This document shows, one piece after another, positions 10,923-19,976 of a stretch of DNA of 46,893 bases. The notes under the pieces were generated by a model. That model was not told the origin of the DNA, did no database searches, and saw only the letters and a program-made list of their open reading frames with translations. Positions within the stretch are counted from its first letter, which is position 1, and every line of letters starts with the position of its first letter. The position numbers and the translations under genes are program-made. Source of the stretch: Pseudomonadota bacterium (GTDB taxonomy: Bacteria > Pseudomonadota > Alphaproteobacteria > Caulobacterales > Caulobacteraceae); the NCBI GenBank assembly GCA_023386645.1, contig JAEWJI010000055.1, forward strand, positions 1-46,893, written 5' to 3'.

Positions 10923-12806
10923 GTGACTGAACAAGCGCCCGCGCGTCCGCGCCGTGCCCGACGCAAGGGCAGCGAAGCCCCCACCACGCCCGACGCGATC
11001 GAGATCGCCATGGCGGCCGAGGCCAGCGGCCATGCGCCGCCAGGCGGAGCCGCCGAGGTCCTTCGCCGTCACGCCCAGCTGCTCGGCTGGCAGATGGCCA
11101 GCGAGCGGGCGTCCTTCGCCCTGAAGGTGCTCACCGGCGTGGTCGGCCTGGCCGCCGCGATCGCCGTGGTGGTCCTGATCTACACCTCGTCGCGGCACCA
11201 GGGGCTGGTGGTCCAGGCCTTTTCGGCGCCGCCCGATCTCGTGGCGCGCGGCCTGACGGGCGAGGTCCTGGCCGGCGACCTGATGGACCGGCTCGTGGCC
11301 ATGCAGGAAGACACCGACTCCGTGCGGGCCCCGAACAGCTACGCCATCGACTGGAGCGACGGCACCGAGGTCGAGATTCCTCAGACGGGCGTCTCCATCG
11401 GCGAACTGCGCCGCTACCTCCGAAGCTGGCTGGGCAACGAGACGCGAATATCCGGCGTCGTCTACCGTCGGCGCGACGGACAGCTCGCGGTCACCGCGCG
11501 CACGGGCGGTACGGCCGGCCAGACCTTCATCGGGCCGGAGGAGGAGCTGGACGGCTTGATGCGCCAGGCGGCTGAAAGCGTCTACGCCCGCACCCAGCCC
11601 TATCGCTACACCGTCTACCTGAGGGACCAGGATCGCGCGGCCGAGGCCGAGCCCATCTGGCGAACGGCTGACCAATATGGCGAGCCGGAATCCCTGTGGA
11701 TCGTGCGGGGCTGGGGCATCCACCTGCGCCTGAATGGCGACCCCCACGGTGCGCTCGAGAAGTTCCGGTGGGTGCAGGAGCGCGCTCCCGCCATGGGCCC
11801 TCTCTACCAGACTATCGCCGACGCGGAGGCGGTGCTCGGTCGGGCGGAGGCGTCCTACCAGGCCCGGCTGCGGAGTGGACGCCTGATCGCTCGCTCGCCC
11901 GACGTCGATCCTGCCCGGCGCGAGGACTACGCGGCCGAGGAGGCGGCCCTGTTGGCGCTCGTCCGCCACGACGTTCGCGAAGTCGAGAGAGGGATTGGCC
12001 GAGGGACCGCACGGACGGGCCTTTGTGAGTTCGAGCTGATGCGATGGGATCTGGCCGCCGCCGAACGCGATCTGGCCGAGCGGGCTTCCACGCCCGACCA
12101 GGCCTCGATGACGGAATACGACGGGGCCCGCCTGTCACTCGCGCGTGAGGATTTCGCAAACGCCCTTGCCCGCCTGGATGAGACGGCGGCGTTGATGAAC
12201 CCCTTGACCGCCGCCTTGCTGCGCACGCCCGTCACAGGCCCGACGCGCATCGACGCCCTGATCGGCCTTGGGCGGGCAGTCGAGGCCCGGTCCTTCGCCG
12301 CCAGCCTGCCGAACGACTGCTACTTCTGCGTCATCGGCCGGGCCAAGGCCGCCGAGGCCCTGGGCGACCGGGCCGCCGCCGACCGGGATTTCGCCCGCGC
12401 CGATGCGATGGCGCCTTCACTTGCCGACGCCCCCTACCAGTGGGCCCGCGCCCTGCTGGCGCGGGGCGACACCGCGGGCGCGATCCGGCGGCTCACCGAG
12501 GCGCGCCGCCGTGCGCCGGGCTGGCCCGATCCGCTAAAGGTCTGGGGCGACGCCCTCCTGGCGCGCGGGGATGCGGGTGGCGCCATCCGGAAATACAAGG
12601 CCGCCGCCGAGCTCGCGCCGCGCTGGGGCGCCCTGAACGTCGCCTGGGCCCGCGCCCTCGATCGCCAGGGCCGCCGCGACCAGGCCGCCGCGCGGTACAG
12701 GTTCGCTCGCGGCCTGGTCCTGACCGACGCCGACCGCGCCGAGGTCGATCGACGCTTGGGAGCTTCTAACCCATCGCCGCCCGCACCTGCCGCTCCAGCA
12801 CCGTGA
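10923..12806 (+). CDS. Membrane-anchored TPR-repeat protein
   Basis: A 627-residue protein, not recognised beyond its architecture. Residues 1-65 are a basic cytoplasmic tail (RPRRARRKG). One membrane segment follows at about 66-88 (LTGVVGLAAAIAVVVLIY). A periplasmic region comes next, whose N-terminal part (about 95-215) has no familiar motif. From about 225 to the end there are helical pairs typical of tetratricopeptide repeats, clearest at 480-610 (AKAAEALGDRAAADRDFARA, then ALLARGDTAGAIRRLTEARR). The tail is Pro/Ala-rich. The start is a GTG at 10923 preceded by GGGGGG. The last 41 bases overlap the 3' end of the convergent DUF885 gene. TPR proteins scaffold complexes; the partner is unknown. 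Confidence 0.8.
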   Translation: MTEQAPARPRRARRKGSEAPTTPDAIEIAMAAEASGHAPPGGAAEVLRRHAQLLGWQMASERASFALKVLTGVVGLAAAIAVVVLIYTSSRHQGLVVQAFSAPPDLVARGLTGEVLAGDLMDRLVAMQEDTDSVRAPNSYAIDWSDGTEVEIPQTGVSIGELRRYLRSWLGNETRISGVVYRRRDGQLAVTARTGGTAGQTFIGPEEELDGLMRQAAESVYARTQPYRYTVYLRDQDRAAEAEPIWRTADQYGEPESLWIVRGWGIHLRLNGDPHGALEKFRWVQERAPAMGPLYQTIADAEAVLGRAEASYQARLRSGRLIARSPDVDPARREDYAAEEAALLALVRHDVREVERGIGRGTARTGLCEFELMRWDLAAAERDLAERASTPDQASMTEYDGARLSLAREDFANALARLDETAALMNPLTAALLRTPVTGPTRIDALIGLGRAVEARSFAASLPNDCYFCVIGRAKAAEALGDRAAADRDFARADAMAPSLADAPYQWARALLARGDTAGAIRRLTEARRRAPGWPDPLKVWGDALLARGDAGGAIRKYKAAAELAPRWGALNVAWARALDRQGRRDQAAARYRFARGLVLTDADRAEVDRRLGASNPSPPAPAAPAP

Positions 12807-14565
12807 GCGGCAGGTTGCCGCCGTCGATCATGGCGGCGTGAAAGCGGTTCAGGTCGAAGCCAGGCCGCGTCTTCATCTCCTCGCGCAGGCGGGTCATGAA
12901 GGTCTCGCCGATCTTGTAGGAACAGGCCTGGCCCGGCGCGACGCAGTAGCGCTCGACCTCCTGCTGGTTGCCGTCGCCCAGATTGTCCTGGAAGTACTGG
13001 ATCGCCTGTTCGCGGCTCCAGTCGTGATGGTGCAGGCCGGTGTCGACGACCAGGCGGCAGGCGCGGAAAAGGAAGCTCTCCAGATAGCCGATCCGCCCGA
13101 AGGGATCGCCCTCGTACACCCCCATCTCGTCGGCCAGCCGCTCCGAATACAAGCCCCAGCCCTCGCCATAGGCCGAGAAGCCGCCGACCCGGCGATACAG
13201 CGGCAGCTCGCCCGCCTCGCGCGCCAGCTGCCCCTGAAACAGGTGGCCCGGCGCGGCCTCGTGATAGGTCAGGGTCTTCAGCGTCCATCGCGGCCACTCG
13301 GCCGTGTCGCGCAGGTTGATGTAGTAGATGCCCGGCCGCGACCCATCCAGGGAGCCGCCCTGGGCGTAGCCGCCAGGCGCTCCGGATTCGATCGACACCG
13401 GCACCCGACGCACCTCGAAGTCGCCGCGCGGGATGCGCGGAAAGACCTCGGGCATCCGCGCCCGGATCGCCGCCATCTCGGCGTTGACGAACTCCAAGAG
13501 CTCGGCCCGGCCCGCGTCGTCGTTGGCGAAGCGGAACCGCGCCTCCTGCCGCAGGGCCGCCAACCGCTCGGCCGCCGAGCCCTCAGTGTAGCCTTCTGAC
13601 TTCAGCAGGCCGTCGATCTGCCCCTGCAGGTCCGCGACCTGCTCCAGGCCGATCCGGTGGATCTCATCGGGGGTATATTCCGTGGTCGTGAAATTCCGCA
13701 GGTTCCAGGCGTAGTAGGCGTCGCCGTCCGGCACCCGCTTGATCCCGGCCTGATGGCTCGACAGCGGGATCAGCCGCTCGATCTCGGCGATCTGGCGGTC
13801 CAGGGCCTCGACCACCGGGCCGTCGAAGATGGCTGCCGCCCGCGCGCTCTGGTCGGCCAGACCTTTGGCGGCCGACCGCCGTTGCAGTGACAGCACCATC
13901 GGCTGCTCGGCCCCGGGCCGGCCCCGCAGCGCTTTCAGCTGATCGCGCGTCTTGCTCAGCACGAAGTCCGGCGCGATCACTCCCATGCCGGCGTTGGCGC
14001 GAGTCCGCTCGGTGTCCTGATCCAGCGCCACGGCGAACGCCTCGGTTCGCGCCAGGAAGGCGTCGACGTCGGCTTGGGTCTCTATGGGGTGGGTCGAGTC
14101 CAGGAAGTCCGGCACGGACGCATAGGCCCCGCCCAGCTGCGACACCCCATAGGGCGTCTGGCGCCAGCCGTCCGGCGTATGCCACTCGAACCGGCGATAG
14201 CCGTCCGCGATCTCGCGTTGGAACAGGGCGACCTCATGGCTCAGGCGCGCCTCGGGTCCGAGCTTGTCGGGATCGATCTCACGCAGCTCCGCCAACTGTC
14301 CGGCGGCGCGCTCGCGGTCGGCGGCGAACGCCTCGGGAGACCGGTCGCCGAGCGCGCTGCGGAGTCGGGCTCTCGCGCCGACATCCAGGCCCAGGCTCGT
14401 CGCCGCTTCAGGACCACGATCGAGGGCTTCCTCGAAATGGCGGGTCAGCATGGCGTCGAGCCTGGCGTCCTCCGAGGCTTCCCGCGCCCCCGCCAGGCCG
14501 GGCGCCGAGGCTAGGCCCGCGACGGCGGCGGCCGAACCCAGCAGTCGGCGGCGATCGATGAACAT
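12766..14565 (-). CDS. DUF885 family metallopeptidase-like protein, Tat-exported
   Basis: A 599-residue DUF885 protein. The N-terminus MFIDRRRLLGSAAAVAGLAS is a twin-arginine-type signal with cleavage probably after AGA near residue 27, so it acts in the periplasm or beyond. The zinc-peptidase signature YHEAAPGHLFQ (HExxxGH) lies near residue 430 and is followed by GEGWGLYSERL, which supplies the third ligand in this family. Length is normal. DUF885 enzymes are related to thermolysin-like and oligo-type peptidases and many are annotated as predicted dipeptidyl hydrolases; the substrate here is unknown. The 3' end overlaps the convergent TPR gene by 41 bases. Confidence 0.9.
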   Translation of the reverse strand: MFIDRRRLLGSAAAVAGLASAPGLAGAREASEDARLDAMLTRHFEEALDRGPEAATSLGLDVGARARLRSALGDRSPEAFAADRERAAGQLAELREIDPDKLGPEARLSHEVALFQREIADGYRRFEWHTPDGWRQTPYGVSQLGGAYASVPDFLDSTHPIETQADVDAFLARTEAFAVALDQDTERTRANAGMGVIAPDFVLSKTRDQLKALRGRPGAEQPMVLSLQRRSAAKGLADQSARAAAIFDGPVVEALDRQIAEIERLIPLSSHQAGIKRVPDGDAYYAWNLRNFTTTEYTPDEIHRIGLEQVADLQGQIDGLLKSEGYTEGSAAERLAALRQEARFRFANDDAGRAELLEFVNAEMAAIRARMPEVFPRIPRGDFEVRRVPVSIESGAPGGYAQGGSLDGSRPGIYYINLRDTAEWPRWTLKTLTYHEAAPGHLFQGQLAREAGELPLYRRVGGFSAYGEGWGLYSERLADEMGVYEGDPFGRIGYLESFLFRACRLVVDTGLHHHDWSREQAIQYFQDNLGDGNQQEVERYCVAPGQACSYKIGETFMTRLREEMKTRPGFDLNRFHAAMIDGGNLPLTVLERQVRAAMG

Positions 14566-14623
14566 GGCGGACCCCTCTCGATGAAGTCCGCATCTGGCCG
14601 CAAGCGCGCGGCCTTCGCAACCG

Positions 14624-15934
14624 TCAGTCTGCGGCCAGGCGCTCCCGCACCTCGGCCTCGGCGGCCTCGTCGTCGCCGGCGATGATGCGCGTCGCGGCCA
14701 GGTCCCAGGTCACGTTGCCGATGGTGCGGAAGATGTCGGGCACCACCTCGACCGCCAGCAGGATGGGCAGGACCTCCAGCGGCAGCCCCATGGCCAGGCA
14801 GATCGGCCCGATGGAGGCGAAGAAGCTCACCTGACCCGGCAAGCCGACGCTGGAGATGCCAACCGCGAAGGCCGTCAACCCGCCGGCGATCAGCGCCAGC
14901 GGCGTCAGCTCGATGCCGTACAGCTGCGCGACGTACAGACAGACCGCCAGGTTGGCGACCGCGCTGGTCATGCGGAAGACGGCCACCGCCAGCGGCAGGA
15001 TCAGCCCGGCCGAGGCCGCCGGCACGCCCAGGAAGTCGCGCGCCCGCTCCACCATCACCGGCAGGCTGGCGAGCGACGATTGCGTCGAGAAGGCGACGAC
15101 CTGGGCCGGCGCTGCGGCTTGGGCGAAGCGCCCGATGGCGATCCGCCCGAACACCATCACCACCCCATAGGAGATCAGGATCAGGCCGATCTGGCTCAGA
15201 CTGACGATCGAGACATAGTGGCCGAGCACCCCCACGGCCCCGAGGCCGGCCCTCAGTCCGACGCCGAGCGCGAGCGCGAACACGCCCAGCGGCGCGGCCT
15301 TCAGCACCCAGTGGACGATCACCACCATGGCCTCGGCCGTCGCCTCGAAGAAGTCCGCCAGCGGCCGGCGCAGCCGGTTCTCCAGCCGGGTCGCCGCGAA
15401 GCCGAAGGCCATGGCGAAGACCACTACGCCCAGAACCCCGTCGTCGGCCGCCGCGCGCACGAGGTTGGCCGGGGCCAGACTGTTCAGGAAGGCCTGGAAC
15501 CCGTCGGTGGCCGCAGCCTCGCGCACCTCCGCCGCCGCTCCGCCCGGAATGCCGGCCAGCAGCGCCCGCGCGCCTTCAGGATCGACCGGCCACAGGGCCA
15601 GCAGGCCCACGCCCGCCGCTATGCCGTAGATCACGGCCCCCGCCAGCAGGATGGCGAAGATCACCAGGGCCCGCACCGCCAGCCGCCCCGTCGCCGCTGC
15701 GTCGGCGATCGACACGATGCCGGTGACCAGCAGGGCGAACACCAGAGGTATGACGGTGATCCGAAGCGCGTTCAGCCACACTGACCCCAGGCCCTCGATC
15801 ACCGCGACCGTGCCCGCCCCGCCCGGGATGCCCCAGGCCTGGATGCCCGCCCCCACCGCCAGCCCGATCACCAGGGCGGCAACCACCTGGACGCTCAGAG
15901 ACGAGAAAAACGTGGCGGCGCGTGAACGAGGCAT
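14624..15934 (-). CDS. Dicarboxylate/amino acid:cation symporter (DAACS/SDF family)
   Basis: A 436-residue inner-membrane protein of the sodium:dicarboxylate symporter family (GltP/DctA relatives). It has about eight hydrophobic helices and the two re-entrant hairpin signatures: the serine-rich FSTQSSLASLPVM near residue 285, and GLPGQVSFFASIGPICLAMG near 375. The helix 8 motif normally NxxGD appears as NVTWDLAATRIIA, with Trp in place of Gly but the Asp kept. Likely substrates are glutamate, aspartate or C4-dicarboxylates, driven by Na+ or H+. It lies downstream of nothing obvious on the minus strand; the DUF4287 gene 50 bases upstream may share its transcript. Confidence 0.9.
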   Translation of the reverse strand: MPRSRAATFFSSLSVQVVAALVIGLAVGAGIQAWGIPGGAGTVAVIEGLGSVWLNALRITVIPLVFALLVTGIVSIADAAATGRLAVRALVIFAILLAGAVIYGIAAGVGLLALWPVDPEGARALLAGIPGGAAAEVREAAATDGFQAFLNSLAPANLVRAAADDGVLGVVVFAMAFGFAATRLENRLRRPLADFFEATAEAMVVIVHWVLKAAPLGVFALALGVGLRAGLGAVGVLGHYVSIVSLSQIGLILISYGVVMVFGRIAIGRFAQAAAPAQVVAFSTQSSLASLPVMVERARDFLGVPAASAGLILPLAVAVFRMTSAVANLAVCLYVAQLYGIELTPLALIAGGLTAFAVGISSVGLPGQVSFFASIGPICLAMGLPLEVLPILLAVEVVPDIFRTIGNVTWDLAATRIIAGDDEAAEAEVRERLAAD

Positions 15935-15984
15935 GCGACCGCGTTACCACCGCCGCCTGACGCCGCCTATCCCGGTCCGACTGG

Positions 15985-16200
15985 CTACTTCAGTCCGTCC
16001 TTGGCCAGGGTGTAGGCGACCACCGCATTGGCGTGGCCATGTCCCATGCCGTGCTGGTCCTTCAGCAGGGTGACCAGCTCCATGTGCTTGGCCGGATAGC
16101 CGTCGCGGACGATCTGCTGCCAGTGGGCGATGGGCTGGCCGTACTTCTTCTCGATCGAGAGGAAGTAGGACGCGGGACCCTTCACGGGTGTGTCGGTCAT
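15985..16200 (-). CDS. DUF4287 domain protein
   Basis: A 71-residue protein made almost entirely of a DUF4287 domain, with KGPASYFLSIEKKYGQPIAH, HMELVTLLK and GHGHANAVVAYTLAK. The frame extends to 16224, but the ATG at 16200 has an excellent GGAGG 5 bases upstream. The family is small, widespread and usually stands alone or is fused to DUF5655. Its function is not established. It is transcribed away from the GH43 gene and toward the symporter gene. Confidence 0.9.
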   Translation of the reverse strand: MTDTPVKGPASYFLSIEKKYGQPIAHWQQIVRDGYPAKHMELVTLLKDQHGMGHGHANAVVAYTLAKDGLK

Positions 16201-16291
16201 CGGACCCTCCTGAACGCGGGGCACATTGGCGCAGACCGCCGCGATCCCGCAACCGCCGCCCCATCGCCCTTACCGTGATACAAGCCTGCGG

Positions 16292-18154
16292 ATGTCCACG
16301 TCCCTGCTGATCGCCCTCGCCTTGATGTCCACCCCCGCGCCCCCCGCCCCGGACCGGCCCCGCACCTGGGCCAATCCGGTCGACATCGACTACAAGTACA
16401 ATTTCGAGCAGACCCATCAGGGGATCAGCTACCGCACCGGCGCCGACCCGGTGATCGTGCTGCACAACGACCGCTACCACTTGTTCCAGACCCTGGCGGA
16501 CGGCCACTGGGTCTCCGACGACCTGCTGGACTGGGACTACGTGACGCCGAACCGCTGGCCGTTCGAGTCCAACGTCGCCCCCGCCGCCGTTTCGGACGGA
16601 GAGCGGCTCTATCTGATGCAGTCCTCCTACGAGCCGCGCCCGCTGCTCTCCAGTGAAGACCCGTCGGATGGCTTCTGGGAATGGCACACCCGCATCCTGC
16701 CGCCGGTCCCGGGCGCGGTCAGCCGCGGCGAGGAGGGCTCATACGGTGACGCGGGTCTGCCACAAGGCAAGCTGCCCCCCGGCCCCTGGGACCCCGCCCT
16801 GTTCATCGACGACCCCGACGATATGGGGCGCAGGCGCTGGTACCTCTACTGGGGCTCGTCCAACGTCCATCCGCTCTACGCCGCCGAGATCGACCCCACA
16901 CCCCCAGTGCGGTTCCTCACCCAGCCCCAGGCGCTCCATGTCCTCCATCCTGACATCCACGGCTGGGAGCGGTTCGGCGAGGATCACTCCGGCGCCCTGC
17001 CGAACGGCACGCCTATCGATCCGTACATGGAGGGCGCCTGGATGACGAAACACGCCGGCCGCTACTACCTCCAGTACGGCGCGCCCGGCACCGAATACAA
17101 CGCCTACGCCAACGGGACCTACGTGGGCGACAGCCCGCTCGGCCCGTTCGAATACGCGCCGTACAACCCGATCAGCTACAAGCCCGGCGGCTTCGTGGAG
17201 GGCGCCGGACACGGCTCGACCTTCCAGGATCGCCACGGCAACTGGTGGAACACGGGCACCCCCTGGGTGGGGCTGAACTGGACCTTCGAGCGCCGCATCG
17301 CGATGTTCCCGGGCGGCTTCCACGACGACGGCCAGATGTGGTTCACCAGCCGCTTCGGCGACTTCCCCCATGTCATGCCGACCGGCCCGGTCGAGGACCC
17401 CGAGAGCCTGTTCACCGGCTGGATGCCGCTCTCCTATCGCGCACCCGCCGAAGCCGCTTCGGGCCGCGAACACCTTCCCGCCGACGCGACCGACGAGAAC
17501 CCCCGCACCTACTGGCTTTCGCCGACCAACGCCGGCGGCGAGACCCTCACACTCGACCTCGGCGCCGTGAAGACCGTCCAGGCGGTTCAGGTGAACTACG
17601 CCGACCATCAGTCCGGGATCTACGCCGAGAGCCCGGCGATCCGCACCCGCTTCCGGCTGGAGACCTCCGAGGACGGCCAGGCCTGGACGACCTTCGCCGA
17701 CCTGATGGACTCCGCCCGCGACCGGCCGAACGCCTACGTCCAGAGCGACCGGCCCATCCGCGCCCGCTTCGTCCGCTACGTCCACGGCGAGGCGCCCGGC
17801 GCCCACCTGGCCATCGCCGACCTCCGCGTCTTCGGCAACGGCGACGGCGCGTCGCCCGCCGCGCCGGCTCAGGTCGCCGTCGACCGCCCCGATCCCCGCG
17901 ACGCCATCGTCCGGTTCCAGCCGGTGGAGGGCGCGATCGGCTACAACGTCCGCTGGGGCGTCGCCCCGGACCGCCTGCACCTGACCTACCAGGTCTGGGC
18001 CGACGAACTCCCCGCCCGCAATGGCCAGGTCGAGGTCCGAGCGCTCAATGCCGGCGTCGACTACCACTTCGCCGTCGAGGCCTTCTCCGACACCGGCGTC
18101 TCCCCGCTGAGCGACGTCGTGGCGGTTCCGGCCCCCCTGAGCGCCCAGCCTTAG
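16292..18154 (+). CDS. Secreted GH43-type glycoside hydrolase with F5/8-type C and fibronectin III-like domains
   Basis: A 620-residue exported protein. The signal peptide MSTSLLIALALMSTP precedes a five-bladed beta-propeller of glycoside hydrolase family 43 type (about 25-385). Visible landmarks are GADPVIVLHNDRYHLFQT with a candidate general base Asp, GPWDPALFIDD, and EGAWMTKHAGRYYLQYGAPG. EGAGHGSTFQD supplies a candidate acid Glu. A discoidin/F5-8 type C domain follows at about 390-530 (TDENPRTYWLS, TLTLDLGAVKTVQAVQVNYAD, ARFVRYVHGEAPG). A fibronectin type III-like module (about 535-610) ends the protein. The start at 16292 fits the signal peptide; the frame extends to a TTG at 16226. Arabinan or xylan side chains are typical GH43 substrates, but specificity cannot be read. 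No polysaccharide-use cluster surrounds it. Confidence 0.85.
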   Translation: MSTSLLIALALMSTPAPPAPDRPRTWANPVDIDYKYNFEQTHQGISYRTGADPVIVLHNDRYHLFQTLADGHWVSDDLLDWDYVTPNRWPFESNVAPAAVSDGERLYLMQSSYEPRPLLSSEDPSDGFWEWHTRILPPVPGAVSRGEEGSYGDAGLPQGKLPPGPWDPALFIDDPDDMGRRRWYLYWGSSNVHPLYAAEIDPTPPVRFLTQPQALHVLHPDIHGWERFGEDHSGALPNGTPIDPYMEGAWMTKHAGRYYLQYGAPGTEYNAYANGTYVGDSPLGPFEYAPYNPISYKPGGFVEGAGHGSTFQDRHGNWWNTGTPWVGLNWTFERRIAMFPGGFHDDGQMWFTSRFGDFPHVMPTGPVEDPESLFTGWMPLSYRAPAEAASGREHLPADATDENPRTYWLSPTNAGGETLTLDLGAVKTVQAVQVNYADHQSGIYAESPAIRTRFRLETSEDGQAWTTFADLMDSARDRPNAYVQSDRPIRARFVRYVHGEAPGAHLAIADLRVFGNGDGASPAAPAQVAVDRPDPRDAIVRFQPVEGAIGYNVRWGVAPDRLHLTYQVWADELPARNGQVEVRALNAGVDYHFAVEAFSDTGVSPLSDVVAVPAPLSAQP

Positions 18155-18208
18155 CGGGGGAGGATACGCACCGGCCGCCCACGCGTTACGTCCTCGAAGG
18201 AGCCGCCC

Positions 18209-18391
18209 ATGCCCATCTCCCGCCTCGCCACCGTCGTCGGAACCCTGCTCCTGTCCAGAGGCGCCCGCCGCTTCTCGGGCCGCCACGCGGGCAAGCTGGC
18301 CCTCGCCACCCTGGCCTGGCAGCTCTGGCAAGGCCGCAAGGGCGCGCCGACCGCCCACCCGCGCCGGCGCTGGAGCGGCCGCCGGCCATAG
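18209..18391 (+). CDS. Small basic hypothetical protein, 60 aa
   Basis: Not recognised. The ATG at 18209 is preceded by AAGGAG with a good 7-base spacing, and codon use resembles neighbouring genes. The product is strongly basic with a moderately hydrophobic N-terminal stretch (LATVVGTLLLSRGARRF) and an Arg-rich tail. It lies 54 bases after the GH43 gene on the same strand and may be co-transcribed. It could be a small membrane-associated protein. Confidence 0.5.
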   Translation: MPISRLATVVGTLLLSRGARRFSGRHAGKLALATLAWQLWQGRKGAPTAHPRRRWSGRRP

Positions 18392-18430
18392 ATCGCGCCT
18401 AGTCCTCAGTCCCCGGTCCCGACCCCCCGC

Positions 18431-18482
18431 TTGACTCGCTCGCACAGTATGCGACATACACTGTATGACACACACTATGTGA
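18431..18482 (+). promoter_or_regulatory. Probable promoter and autoregulatory operator of the PadR gene
   Basis: TTGACT at 18431-18436 is a good -35 box. With an 18-base spacer the -10 would be CATACA at 18455, which is weak. A perfect dyad CATAC-ACT-GTATG lies at 18455-18467 and overlaps that -10. The core TATG followed by GAC recurs three times between 18448 and 18482. PadR regulators commonly bind such dyads in their own promoters; binding here is inferred. Confidence 0.55.
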
Positions 18483-18492
18483 CGCGGGACCG

Positions 18493-18816
18493 ATGGATCG
18501 CGACCTCTTTGAAAGCCTGAGACTCGAGCTCCGCCGCGGCTCGCTGATCCTCGCGGTGCTCGGCAATCTGCGGACCGAGCGGTACGGCTACACCCTGCGC
18601 CAGGCCCTGGCGGCCGACGGGCTGGAGATGGAGGAGAGCACCCTCTACCCCCTGCTGCGCCGGCTCGAGAGCCAGGGCCTGCTCGCCAGCGAATGGCGCG
18701 AGGAGGACAAGCGGCGAAAGCGCTTCTACCGCCTGTCGCCCGCCGGCGCCGACATGCTGGCCGCCCTCACCACCGAGTGGCGCGCCATCTCCGCCTCGCT
18801 CGACAAGATCATCTGA
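18493..18816 (+). CDS. PadR family transcriptional regulator
   Basis: A 107-residue winged-helix regulator of the PadR family. The core is LRRGSLILAVLGNLRTERYGYTLRQ, followed by the recognition helix region EESTLYPLLRRLESQGLLASEW and the wing KRRKRFYRLSPAGADML. It is of the short PadR-s2 type with only a small C-terminal helix for dimerisation. The next gene starts 13 bases downstream and encodes a HAAS-type membrane protein, a very common pairing in which PadR controls a small membrane stress module. An inverted repeat overlaps its promoter, suggesting autoregulation. The effector is unknown. Confidence 0.93.
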   Translation: MDRDLFESLRLELRRGSLILAVLGNLRTERYGYTLRQALAADGLEMEESTLYPLLRRLESQGLLASEWREEDKRRKRFYRLSPAGADMLAALTTEWRAISASLDKII

Positions 18817-18829
18817 AGGGGGACCGATC

Positions 18830-19921
18830 ATGAGCCTGACCGAACGCTATCTGAGGGCGCTCGCCGCCCAGCTGCCCGCGGCCTCCCGCGACGACATCAT
18901 CGCCGAACTCCGCGAGGAGTTGGCCGACCGTATGCAGGCGCGCGAGGCCGAACTCGGCCGCACCCCGTCGGAGGCCGAGGAGGAAGAGGTCCTGCGCGAG
19001 TTCGGCCACCCGCTGGTCGTCGCCGCCCGCTACGGCTCGGGGCCACAGCACGTCGTCGGCCCCGAGCTCTATCCCTGGTGGATGTTCGGGGTGAAGGCGG
19101 GTCTGGCCGTGCTGCTGGCCATCACCGTCCTGACCGTCGCGGTCCGCGTCATCACCGGGGACGCCTACGCGGGCCAGGCCATCGGCCAGGGGTTCGCCAG
19201 CCTGTTCTCCGGCGCCGTCACCCTGATCGGCTTCGCCACCCTGGCCGGATTCATCATCGAACGACAGAAGGAGCGCCCGACCTTCCTGCGGGACTGGCGG
19301 GTCAAGGACCTGGGGGTGTTCGAGTTCGGCTTCGACACCGACGGCGTCTCCCGCGCCCTGTCCGGCGAGGACGAGCCCAAGGCCGGTCCGAAAGTCGTCA
19401 AAATCGGCGGCGGCGAGATGTCTCCGACCGCCGGCGCGGTGGCCAGCGCCATCGGCTGGACCGTCCTGCTGCTCTGGTGGACCGGAGTGCTGGAGATCGG
19501 CCGCATCACCCCCGTCGACTGGAGCGTCTGGAACGGAGGCGAGGCCTGGGGCGAGCGGATCCTGGAAACCACCGCCTGGCTCTACTGGCCGGTGATCGCC
19601 TACGCCGGCGCCCGCATCCTCTTCCACCTCGCCCGTGTCGCCCGCCCGGGCCAGGTGCGCTTCACCGCCGCCGGAGACTTCCTGTTCGCCCTGGCCCACG
19701 GCGCCATCGCCCTTTGGATCTGGCTGCGCTCGCCCCTGTCCTCCGCCCTGGACGCCGACACCCTCGTCGCCGCCATCGACCGGGGCCGCGAGGCCATCGA
19801 ACATGGCGACTGGTCCTTCCCGACCGTGATCCTGATGATCCTGCTGGTGAACCTGCTTGTCGCCGGCTTCCAGGCCCTGGGGGCGCTGGGTCGTCTGTTC
19901 ACTGGCCAGGGTCGGCCCTGA
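18830..19921 (+). CDS. HAAS-domain membrane protein paired with PadR
   Basis: A 363-residue protein. Residues 1-70 form a HAAS/DUF1700-like helical domain (ERYLRALAAQLPAASRDDIIAELREELADRM, read here from two adjoining short stretches, then EEEVLREFGHPLVVAARYG). Hydrophobic segments follow: about 85-105 (FGVKAGLAVLLAITVLTVAV), 120-145, 205-225, 250-275, 285-305 and 335-355. Length is greater than the minimal DUF1700 proteins because of the extra helices. It begins 13 bases after the PadR stop with a GGGGGA ribosome-binding site, so the two form an operon. Such modules are thought to sense envelope state, but the signal is not known. Confidence 0.8.
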   Translation: MSLTERYLRALAAQLPAASRDDIIAELREELADRMQAREAELGRTPSEAEEEEVLREFGHPLVVAARYGSGPQHVVGPELYPWWMFGVKAGLAVLLAITVLTVAVRVITGDAYAGQAIGQGFASLFSGAVTLIGFATLAGFIIERQKERPTFLRDWRVKDLGVFEFGFDTDGVSRALSGEDEPKAGPKVVKIGGGEMSPTAGAVASAIGWTVLLLWWTGVLEIGRITPVDWSVWNGGEAWGERILETTAWLYWPVIAYAGARILFHLARVARPGQVRFTAAGDFLFALAHGAIALWIWLRSPLSSALDADTLVAAIDRGREAIEHGDWSFPTVILMILLVNLLVAGFQALGALGRLFTGQGRP

Positions 19922-19976
19922 GGACGGTTGCCAGCTTCGCATACCGGTGAGATGGTCCCTTACGAAGGAGCGCATC

